Below are positions 25,232 through 31,791 of a stretch of DNA of 64,000 nucleotides, piece by piece. Position 1 is the first letter of the stretch; each line of letters starts with the position of its first letter. Under the pieces are notes generated by a model, which saw only the letters and a program-made list of their open reading frames with translations, did not search any database and had not been told where the DNA came from. Position numbers and translations under genes: made by a program. The stretch comes from Pseudotabrizicola formosa (lineage in GTDB: Bacteria; Pseudomonadota; Alphaproteobacteria; Rhodobacterales; Rhodobacteraceae): NCBI RefSeq assembly GCF_002900965.1, contig NZ_PJOM01000002.1, positions 1,054,001-1,118,000 on the forward strand. Direction: 5' to 3'.

Positions 25232-26460
25232 CAGAACAACGACAGCTGCTCGGGCGGCGGTGCAAAGCGCGCCCGCAGATTTTCGTCATCCGTCAGCGCG
25301 CGGGGCGACCAGCCCGGCAGCGAGATGAACGGCTGCGCATGACGCAACACGCAGCCAAGCGGGATCAGATCCTCATAGCGCAGGCTGCGGTGTTTGCGCG
25401 CCGCCAGCATGCGGTCCACCGACCTTGGGCCAAAACCGGGCACGCGCAACAGCATCTCGCGCGGGGCCTTGTTCACATCGACAGGAAAGCTCTGCCGGTT
25501 CGCAATCGCCCAGGCCAGTTTCGGATCGATCGCCAGATCCAGCATCCCGGATTTCGGCGCGATTTCATCATGGGTGAACCCGTAAAAGCGCATCATCCAA
25601 TCTGCCTGATACAGCCGGTGTTCCCGCATCAACGGCGGCCGGATCAGCGGCAACAGACGCGAACTGTCAGGGATAGGAGAAAACGCCGAATAATAGACCC
25701 GCCCCAGCCTGTACGCGCCATAGAGCTGCGAGGCCGTGCCCAGGATCTGCCCATCCGTGGCACTGTCCGCCCCGACGATCATCTGCGTCGACTGTCCCGC
25801 CGGCGCAAAGCGGCTGGCCTTCTTGCCGCCATGGCTGACATCGCGCGCCGCCTCGCGCCGGCTGCGCACATCGGCCATCGCCCGCCGGATGGTCTGCGCC
25901 GATTTTTCGGGGGCAAGGGCGGTCAACGCGGCCTCTGTCGGCAGTTCCACATTGATCGACAGCCGGTCCGCCCATTTGCCCGCCGCCTCGATCAGCTCGG
26001 GCGCAGCATCAGGGATGGTCTTGAGGTGAATATAACCACGAAAATTCTCGCGCTCCCGCAGGGTCTGGGCGATGCGCACCATATCGGCCATCGTGTCATC
26101 GGGGGACCGGATGATGCCCGATGACAGGAACAGACCCTCGATATAGTTGCGGCGATAGAATTCGACGGTCAGCTGCACCACCTCATCCACCGTGAAGCGC
26201 GCCCGCTGAACGTGGCTGGACACCCGATTAACGCAATAGACACAGTCATAGATGCAGAAATTCGTCATCAGGATCTTGAGCAGCGAAATGCAGCGCCCGT
26301 CCGGGGCATAGGCATGGCAGATCCCCGCACCGCCCGATGACCCAAGGCCTTTTCCATCGCCGGAATTGCGCTTTTCACCGCCCGATGATGCGCAGGACGC
26401 ATCGTATTTTGCGGCATCGGCAAGAATTGCCAGTTTGTCCTGAAGTGTCCTTTGCGCCAT
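25231..26460 (-). CDS. Putative DNA modification/repair radical SAM protein
   Basis: 409-residue radical SAM protein. The cluster motif is CIYDCVYC (CxxxCxxC), followed by RNYIEGLFLSSGI and the GYIHLKTIPDA segment. The C-terminus has a helix-hairpin-helix-like DNA-binding stretch (LLRVPGFGPRSVDRMLAARK). It is the standard partner of DUF4130-UdgX proteins; the chemical reaction is not established to my knowledge. I chose ATG 26460 rather than the in-frame ATG at 26514, because the LexA box at 26474-26488 would otherwise lie inside the gene. Confidence 0.85.
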   Translation of the reverse strand: MAQRTLQDKLAILADAAKYDASCASSGGEKRNSGDGKGLGSSGGAGICHAYAPDGRCISLLKILMTNFCIYDCVYCVNRVSSHVQRARFTVDEVVQLTVEFYRRNYIEGLFLSSGIIRSPDDTMADMVRIAQTLRERENFRGYIHLKTIPDAAPELIEAAGKWADRLSINVELPTEAALTALAPEKSAQTIRRAMADVRSRREAARDVSHGGKKASRFAPAGQSTQMIVGADSATDGQILGTASQLYGAYRLGRVYYSAFSPIPDSSRLLPLIRPPLMREHRLYQADWMMRFYGFTHDEIAPKSGMLDLAIDPKLAWAIANRQSFPVDVNKAPREMLLRVPGFGPRSVDRMLAARKHRSLRYEDLIPLGCVLRHAQPFISLPGWSPRALTDDENLRARFAPPPEQLSLF

Positions 26461-26473
26461 GCGCCCTGTATAT

Positions 26474-26488
26474 GTTCGCTTTATGTTC
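26474..26488. promoter_or_regulatory. LexA (SOS) box
   Basis: GTTC (26474-26477), 7 bp, GTTC (26485-26488): the direct-repeat operator GTTCN7GTTC of alphaproteobacterial LexA. It lies 14 bp before the radical SAM start, so the repair pair is very likely SOS-induced. Confidence 0.8.
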
Positions 26489-26564
26489 TTGTTAAGCGAA
26501 ACCGTCGCGGGCAAGCTGACATCTGCGTGACCAGGCAGCAGGCCAAAGCCCTGCGGGGACGCCG

Positions 26565-27311
26565 TCAGCGGCGCAGCGCCTGCGCCTCGGCGGCAGGGTC
26601 AAGGGCCGGCGAAGCGGCGACGTCATCAAGGAAGCGGTCGATCAGCGCGGTGCCAATCTCGGACGCCGGCTGATAGGCCTCGCCCCCCCTTGCGGACACG
26701 GCCAGGGCAATGTCCCAACCTGCCTCTGCCCGGCAGGCAATGGCACGGCTGGTTTGGGTGCTGATCAGCCGGCACAGACCAAGATCGGTTTCATAGCTGG
26801 CCAAGGCCCGGGCCTGAGTGCCATCGGTCAGCGTGACCTCTCCACCCGTCGGTACGGCAGCCAGAGCCAGGGCCGCGGCCTCTGGTCCATTTGCCTCGGC
26901 CAGGGTCGGCGGGGCGGCGCTGCGTCCCACCACAAAACCGGCGGCCCCCACCGCCAGCACCAGCGATGCAGCAAGCGCAAGGCCCCAGCTGTTTGCGGCA
27001 CGCTGTATCCGCTGAGCAAAGGGCAAAACCGCAGCTCCCGTTTCGCCAGCCACACCGGCATCAGCCGCATGGGTCGCACTTGTCGGCACGCCGCCTCCCT
27101 GCATCACCGCAGCGATCAGGTGCTGCGGCACCGGCTCCGGCGGGAAGGCCGCCTGCATCAAGGCCCGCGTTTCGCTGAAGACCGCGAAACGCGCCGCCAG
27201 ACCCGGGTCGGCTGCAACACGCGCCCGCAGATCCCGTGCCAGCGGTTCGGGCAGCTCTCCATCAGCCAGGGCCATCAACATCTCTGTGCTCACTTCATCG
27301 GTTCGGATCAT
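26565..27311 (-). CDS. Anti-sigma factor (membrane-anchored)
   Basis: 248 residues. The N-terminus (EVSTEMLMALADGELPEPLARDLRARVAADPGLAARF) is the short helical anti-sigma region common in Rhodobacteraceae; I see no HxxxCxxC zinc motif. One membrane segment lies around residues 108-128 (LALAASLVLAVGAAGFVVG), and the rest is probably periplasmic. Its ATG overlaps the sigma gene stop by 4 bp (ATGA), the usual coupling for a sigma/anti-sigma pair. It probably holds the ECF sigma factor inactive until an envelope signal. Confidence 0.85.
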   Translation of the reverse strand: MIRTDEVSTEMLMALADGELPEPLARDLRARVAADPGLAARFAVFSETRALMQAAFPPEPVPQHLIAAVMQGGGVPTSATHAADAGVAGETGAAVLPFAQRIQRAANSWGLALAASLVLAVGAAGFVVGRSAAPPTLAEANGPEAAALALAAVPTGGEVTLTDGTQARALASYETDLGLCRLISTQTSRAIACRAEAGWDIALAVSARGGEAYQPASEIGTALIDRFLDDVAASPALDPAAEAQALRR

Positions 27312-27829
27312 CGGGCAATCCCTCGGTGTGGTCCCGTATCGGGCGTGGCGTTCAGACTATGGGCCAAAGACAGGCGGGCGCGCGACAGACGGCTCATCAC
27401 CGTGCCTTCGGGGATACCCAGTGCAGCGGCCACCTCGCGGTAGCGCATGCCCTCGACACAGACGAGCATCAGCACCGTGCGCTGCTCTTCCGGCAGCCCT
27501 GCCATGGCGCGTCGGACCTCGGCCAGATGCAGGCGGTTTTCGGTTGTCCTGCGGCCATCTTCCCCCATCACCGTATCGGCCCCGGCATCGTCCAGCGGCT
27601 GGGTGTCGCGGCGGGCGCGGACCATGTCGATGAACGCATTGCGCATGATGCGAAACAGCCATGCGTCCATCCGTGTGTCAGGCGCGTAGCTGTCCAGATG
27701 GCGCAGGGCCTTTTCCACCGTGATCTGCACCAGATCATCGGCCAGATCGGCGGCCCCTGTCAGGCTGCGGGCAAAGGCGCGCAACCGGGGCAACAATGTG
27801 ATCATTTCGCTGCGACTATCGGTGGTCAC
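27308..27829 (-). CDS. ECF-family RNA polymerase sigma factor
   Basis: About 173 residues. Region 2 is LRAFARSLTGAADLADDLVQITVEKALRHLDSY ... DAWLFRIMRNAFIDMVRARR, and region 4 is LPEEQRTVLMLVCVEGMRYREVAAALGIPEGTVMSRLSRARLSL. I propose the GTG at 27829 because the ATGs at 27886/27889 fall within or ahead of the promoter motif at 27871-27896 that probably drives the gene. It is divergent from the subtilase gene. Three GGAATAAA...CGTT sites around it suggest it controls itself and the downstream cluster. Confidence 0.85.
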   Translation of the reverse strand: MTTDSRSEMITLLPRLRAFARSLTGAADLADDLVQITVEKALRHLDSYAPDTRMDAWLFRIMRNAFIDMVRARRDTQPLDDAGADTVMGEDGRRTTENRLHLAEVRRAMAGLPEEQRTVLMLVCVEGMRYREVAAALGIPEGTVMSRLSRARLSLAHSLNATPDTGPHRGIAR

Positions 27830-27870
27830 ACGTGGTCCATCCCGGCAAAATCTGTTTTTGGTGCCGGTGT

Positions 27871-27896
27871 AACGGCTGCTGGTCATCATTTATTCC
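27871..27896 (-). promoter_or_regulatory. Predicted autoregulatory ECF promoter (sigma/anti-sigma operon)
   Basis: On the minus strand, GGAAT (27896-27892), 17 bp, CGTT (27874-27871). The -35 is extended as GGAATAAA, identical to the two sites at 27945 and 29329. Its last -35 base differs from the EcfG GGAAC sites elsewhere in the window. Confidence 0.65.
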
Positions 27897-27944
27897 GATG
27901 GCCGCCAGAAAAAATCCTCTTTCTGCCATTCACGGAGCTGTGCA

Positions 27945-27970
27945 GGAATAAAAGGCCCGGCTGTGGCGTT
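27945..27970 (+). promoter_or_regulatory. Predicted ECF promoter of the subtilase gene
   Basis: GGAAT (27945-27949), 17 bp, CGTT (27967-27970), with the same GGAATAAA extension as the divergent sigma promoter. It is 48 bp before the S8 peptidase start. Confidence 0.65.
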
Positions 27971-28018
27971 ATTCAGGCTTGCCCCCCTTGATCAAGGCCG
28001 CCCGCGAAAGGACAGACC

Positions 28019-29335
28019 ATGGACAGTGATCCGCGCCAAAAGACCACCCGCCGCGCCCTGTTGCGCCGCATCGGCCTGGCGTCCGGCCTGGCCTATGTCG
28101 CCCCCAGCCTGACAGGCCTCGGGATTGCCCGCGCCTCGTCGAGCGGAGGGTCCGGGGCCTCGGGGGCGTCGCGCGACAGCGGCGGGTCCAGACCCGGCCA
28201 GCCACGCCCCCGTCGGAGCCAGCCGCCGCGCCGTGTGGCAGTGCCGGCCCGTCCCGAAATCCTGATCCTGCTTGGTCCAGAGCAGAATTTGACCCCGGCA
28301 CTTGCCGCAGGCTATACGCTGCTGGCCGAAGCCGAGACAGCGGCACTGTCCGGCAGGCTGGCGCGACTGTCCCTGCCGCAAGGGCGAACGGTCGATACCG
28401 CGCTGGTCGAACTGGCAGGGCTGATCCCAGGGGCCCTGGCAGATCAAAACCATCTTTACACACCCGACGACTTCACCTGCACCGCCGAGGACTGTGCCGC
28501 GCAGGCCATGATCGGCTGGTCAGGCTGGCCCAGTGCGATGGCCCCCAAGATCGGGATGATCGATACCGGGATCAATGTCGATCACCCGGCGCTGATCGGC
28601 CAGAAGCTGACCGTGCATCAGATCGACCTGGCCGACCGCGACGCTGCGGGGCGCGCGCATGGCACGGCCATTGCCGCCCTGCTGATCGGCACAGTCACCG
28701 GGCGGGTGCCGGGGTTGCTGCCATTTGCAGACCTTATCGCGGTAGAGGTGTTTCATCAGGACGCAGGCGGTGAGGTGGCCGATGCCTTTGCCCTGATCCA
28801 GGGGCTGGAGCTGTTGCTGGCCGAAGGGGTCAGTGTGATCAACATGTCCTTCTCGGGCCCGGCCAATGCCGTACTGGAACGCATGGTGGTCCGCGCCGAT
28901 GTCGCGGGTATCGCCATGGTTGCCGCTGCCGGAAACGGCGGGCCGGGCGCGGCGCCGGCCTATCCCGCCGCATGGGCGCAGGTGATTGCGGTGACAGCCG
29001 TAGATTCGGCCGAGCAACCGTACCGGCAAGCCAATCGCGGCCCCTATGTCATGCTGGCGGCACCGGGGGTATCGCTCTGGACGGCGGCATCCATCTCGGG
29101 CGGACGGTTGCGGTCGGGCACCTCTTACGCCGCCCCTTTCGTCACGGCGGCACTGGCGGTGGAACGGTTGCGCACTCCAGACCTGGCCGTGCCCGAGGTG
29201 ACGCAAAGGCTATTCGCCTGTGCCCGTGATCTGGGAGAGGCCGGGTTTGACACAACCTTTGGCCACGGGCTGCTGACCGCGCCAGGGCAATGCACACGCG
29301 ACAAATCAGAATTTTTTACCATCAGCGGGGAATAA
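28019..29335 (+). CDS. Subtilisin-like (S8) serine peptidase with Tat-like leader
   Basis: 438 residues. The N-terminus TTRRALLRRIGLASGLAYVAP then ARAS resembles a twin-arginine export signal. A Ser/Gly/Arg/Pro-rich linker follows (about residues 40-75). The catalytic triad is Asp182 in MIDTGIN, His214 in AHGTAIAA and Ser369 in SGTSYAAPF; the oxyanion Asn is in AAAGNGG. Expected location is periplasmic or surface. The next gene encodes a small protein with a nearly identical leader and a similar low-complexity tract, a possible substrate or partner. An ECF promoter precedes it. The ATG at 28019 follows AAAGGACAGACC. Confidence 0.88.
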   Translation: MDSDPRQKTTRRALLRRIGLASGLAYVAPSLTGLGIARASSSGGSGASGASRDSGGSRPGQPRPRRSQPPRRVAVPARPEILILLGPEQNLTPALAAGYTLLAEAETAALSGRLARLSLPQGRTVDTALVELAGLIPGALADQNHLYTPDDFTCTAEDCAAQAMIGWSGWPSAMAPKIGMIDTGINVDHPALIGQKLTVHQIDLADRDAAGRAHGTAIAALLIGTVTGRVPGLLPFADLIAVEVFHQDAGGEVADAFALIQGLELLLAEGVSVINMSFSGPANAVLERMVVRADVAGIAMVAAAGNGGPGAAPAYPAAWAQVIAVTAVDSAEQPYRQANRGPYVMLAAPGVSLWTAASISGGRLRSGTSYAAPFVTAALAVERLRTPDLAVPEVTQRLFACARDLGEAGFDTTFGHGLLTAPGQCTRDKSEFFTISGE

Positions 29336-29353
29336 AGCGCGGATGCGTCCGTT
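29329..29353 (+). promoter_or_regulatory. Predicted ECF promoter of the Ser/Arg-rich protein gene
   Basis: GGAAT (29329-29333), 16 bp, CGTT (29350-29353), again with the GGAATAAA extension. It overlaps the last bases of the subtilase gene and is 52 bp before the next start. Confidence 0.6.
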
Positions 29354-29405
29354 TTCCTGACAGTGCCGGACCACAGAACCGGCCCAACCTGAAAAGGAAA
29401 ATCCC

Positions 29406-29759
29406 ATGTCCAACGACACCAAGACATTGATCTCGCGCCGGGCCCTGCTGGGCCGTATCGGTCTGGTTGCAGGTGCGGCCTATGTTGCCCCCACTCTCGC
29501 CGGCTTCAATGCGGCGCGCGCCAGCGGCACCAGCGGCAGCGGCACATCCGGCGGCGCAAGTGGCGGCACCTCTGGCGCATCACGCGGGTCGGGCGTTTCC
29601 GGCGCGTCGCGGCCCTCGCGCAACTCTGGCCTGTCGCGGCCTTCGCGCCAGTCACGCCCGTCGCGCCAGTCACGCCCGTCGCGCGGGGCCCGTCGGACGG
29701 ACGCAACCGGCGACCTGGGCCGCGACATGAACAGGCTTTTGCGCAGCATCGGTCTGTAA
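29406..29759 (+). CDS. Small secreted Ser/Gly/Arg-rich low-complexity protein with Tat-like leader
   Basis: 117 residues. Residues 10-39 are a Tat-like signal (SRRALLGRIGL ... AAYVAPTLAGF ... ARAS) closely matching the leader of the preceding subtilase. Residues about 40-62 are a Gly/Ser/Thr tract, and residues about 63-97 are Ser-Arg repeats (SRPSRQ units). The C-terminus TDATGDLGRDMNRLLRSIGL looks like a short amphipathic helix. No enzyme domain is present. It lies between a protease and an HprK-PqqD protein, so it is a good candidate for a modified or processed peptide. The start follows AAAAGGAAAATCCC. Confidence 0.75.
   Translation: MSNDTKTLISRRALLGRIGLVAGAAYVAPTLAGFNAARASGTSGSGTSGGASGGTSGASRGSGVSGASRPSRNSGLSRPSRQSRPSRQSRPSRGARRTDATGDLGRDMNRLLRSIGL
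29645..29680 (+). repeat. 18-bp tandem repeat within the Ser/Arg-rich gene
   Basis: Two exact copies of an 18-bp unit (29645-29662 and 29663-29680) encode successive Ser-Arg-Pro-Ser-Arg-Gln hexapeptides. A degenerate copy lies just upstream. In-frame copy-number change could lengthen or shorten the protein. Confidence 0.8.
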
Positions 29760-29778
29760 TCTCATGACGGGGACGCCA

Positions 29779-31041
29779 ATGGTGCCTGCCCCTCTGCGAA
29801 CCCGCCCTGCGCGGGTTCGCAGACCCGCGCGCAAGCCAGTGCAGCGGCTTGATTTTGACGGCGTTGCTGGATCTGTCCTGATCGAGGCCGCGCCAGATCT
29901 GGTCACGGCCTTGCGCCGGATTGCACCCGACTGGCCCTGTGAGATAGCGCAGCAGACGCGAGTCGCGCCGGAGGCTGCCGATGTGCTCGCCAGTGTCACG
30001 GCACTGGAAGACGGCCTCACCCTGCAGTCGCGCTATGCCGACAGCCCCCTGCCCGGCCTGTCTCTGGCTGCTGCCGCTTGCGCCCTTGCCGCCGACCTGT
30101 CGCAAGGGTTTGTCGATCACCGGCCAGATCTGGGGGCCCTGCATTGTGGCGCGGTCGAGGTCAACGGAAGGCTGGTGGCGCTGACCGGGGCACACCGGGC
30201 GGGCAAAAGCACCCTGATCGCCCGTCTGACGGCCGAGCCGCAGATGCGGGTGTTCTGCGATGATGTGCTGCCGATTCTCCCGGATGGGCAGGGGCTTGCC
30301 TTGGGGATCTCGCCCCGGCTGCGGCTTCCGCTGCCCGAACGCGTCTCGACCCGGTTCCGAACGCATGTGGCACGCCATGTGTCTTTGCATGATGACCGCT
30401 ATGCCTATGTCTCTGCCCCCGGCCAGGCCCCGCATGGCACGACCGCACCGCTGTCAGTGATTGTCGTGCTGGACCGACGCGACGCCGGTGCTGCGCGGCT
30501 GCACCCTATTGCGACGGATATGGCGCTGCGCCATGTGCTGGCGCGAAATCTGGCCGATCTTGGCAGCGCCGAGGTGGCCTTTGCGCAGATGCACGCCCTG
30601 GTCAGCGGCACGCTTTGCCTGCGCATGGTCTATGCCGATCTGGAAGAGGCGGTGGCCTTGCTGCACACGGCCTTTGGCGGGCCAGGTCGGCTGAACCCGG
30701 CTTTGCCCCTTGCACCCGATGACAGCAATCCGCCCGCGACCGCCGCGCCAATCGACCCGGTCGATCCGCATCTGGTCTGGCGGCATCACCCACAGGTGGC
30801 ACGGCGACAGGTCGGCCAGTCCTCTTTCCTGTGGATGCCCGACGACACGGTTCTGCACCATCTCAACCCGCTGGGCGCGGCGATCTGGGCCTTGCTGGAA
30901 ATTCCCGGTTCTGCGACCGATCTGGCCGAGGCTCTGGCGGAAGTGTTTCCCGAACACCCCATGACCACCATCCTGACGGACACCGCACGTCTGCTGGCCC
31001 AGCTGGCCAAGCACGGGATGATCCTCTCGTCCGACGCATGA
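29779..31041 (+). CDS. HPr kinase-like domain fused to a PqqD (RiPP recognition) domain
   Basis: 420 residues. The first about 300 form an HPr kinase/phosphorylase-like domain. The P-loop is GAHRAGKST (about 137-145) in LVALTGAHRAGKSTLIARL, with CDDVLPI after it where HprK carries a catalytic Asp. The C-terminal about 90 residues are a PqqD-like domain (HLVWRHHP ... LWMPDDTVLHHLNPLGAAIWALLE ... LAKHGMIL), the fold that binds leader peptides in RiPP systems. HprK-like kinases phosphorylate Ser in some peptide systems, such as lasso peptides. The Ser-rich secreted protein directly upstream is the obvious candidate target. ATG 29779 follows GGGGACGCCA; an ATG at 29764 has no site. Confidence 0.8.
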   Translation: MVPAPLRTRPARVRRPARKPVQRLDFDGVAGSVLIEAAPDLVTALRRIAPDWPCEIAQQTRVAPEAADVLASVTALEDGLTLQSRYADSPLPGLSLAAAACALAADLSQGFVDHRPDLGALHCGAVEVNGRLVALTGAHRAGKSTLIARLTAEPQMRVFCDDVLPILPDGQGLALGISPRLRLPLPERVSTRFRTHVARHVSLHDDRYAYVSAPGQAPHGTTAPLSVIVVLDRRDAGAARLHPIATDMALRHVLARNLADLGSAEVAFAQMHALVSGTLCLRMVYADLEEAVALLHTAFGGPGRLNPALPLAPDDSNPPATAAPIDPVDPHLVWRHHPQVARRQVGQSSFLWMPDDTVLHHLNPLGAAIWALLEIPGSATDLAEALAEVFPEHPMTTILTDTARLLAQLAKHGMILSSDA

Positions 31042-31131
31042 GCGCGACTCTGACCGCGAAAGGGGCAGGCACAGCCACAGGGAAAGCCCTCACGGCGAAA
31101 CCTTGGCATCACCTAGTCCCCTGCGAACATG

Positions 31132-31791
31132 TCATCGCAGAGAAACCATGCTGATCTCGTGATCAGCAAGCAGGGCATCGCACCCCTCGGGCCAATGCGG
31201 GTCGCGTACGTCGATCCATCGCATTCCAGCGGCCTGTGCGGCCTGAATACCCTGATCACTGTCTTCCAGCACAAGGCAGTCGCAGGCCGCCACCCCCAGC
31301 CGCGCGGCGGCGATCTGGTAAAGATCAGGTGCCGGTTTCGGCAAGGGCGCATCCTCAACCGTGATGATGTCGTCAAACAGAGCCGCCAGCGCCGTCTCGC
31401 GCAGAAAGGCGCGGGCAATGGCACCTTCGCTGTTGGTCACCACGGCGATCGGCACCACCCCGGCGGCAGCCCGCGCCAGCGCTGCCACGCGCGGGTTTTC
31501 CCGCGCCTGATCCGCAAGCGTCACCGTCAGCGCCACGCTGTCTGCAACAAAGCGCGGCAGATCGCCGGTCCCCCCGAAATCGGTCAGGAAGCGTTCAAAC
31601 AGCCGGGTCCGGTCCAACCCGGTCAGCCCCATGTACCAGGCGCGGGGCAAGGGCAGCCCCTGAAGCTGCATCGCCTGCGCCATCCCGGTAAAATGCAGAT
31701 CGGCGGTCAGCAGGAGCGTGCCGTCGCAATCGAACAGCAGGGCGGCAGGGGCAGATGTAGCGGCGAAATCATCGCTGTGCGACTTTGGCAT
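31132..31791 (-). CDS. HAD superfamily hydrolase (phosphoglucomutase/phosphatase-like)
   Basis: About 219 residues. Motif I is LLFDCDGTLL (nucleophile Asp with acid/base Asp), motif II lies in VVTNSEGAI, the Lys follows in the FDDIITVEDAPLPKPAPDLY region, and motif IV is CLVLEDSDQGIQAA. The helical cap after motif I makes it a subfamily IA enzyme, such as beta-phosphoglucomutase or phosphoglycolate phosphatase. The substrate is not deducible. The predicted start at 31791 overlaps the kinase gene by 23 bp, so it is probably translated from the same message. Confidence 0.82.
   Translation of the reverse strand: MPKSHSDDFAATSAPAALLFDCDGTLLLTADLHFTGMAQAMQLQGLPLPRAWYMGLTGLDRTRLFERFLTDFGGTGDLPRFVADSVALTVTLADQARENPRVAALARAAAGVVPIAVVTNSEGAIARAFLRETALAALFDDIITVEDAPLPKPAPDLYQIAAARLGVAACDCLVLEDSDQGIQAAQAAGMRWIDVRDPHWPEGCDALLADHEISMVSLR

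Noticed and set aside
29645-29680. Possible CRISPR-like repeat
   Set aside because: The copies are directly adjacent, in frame and encode Ser-Arg repeats, with no spacers or cas genes.
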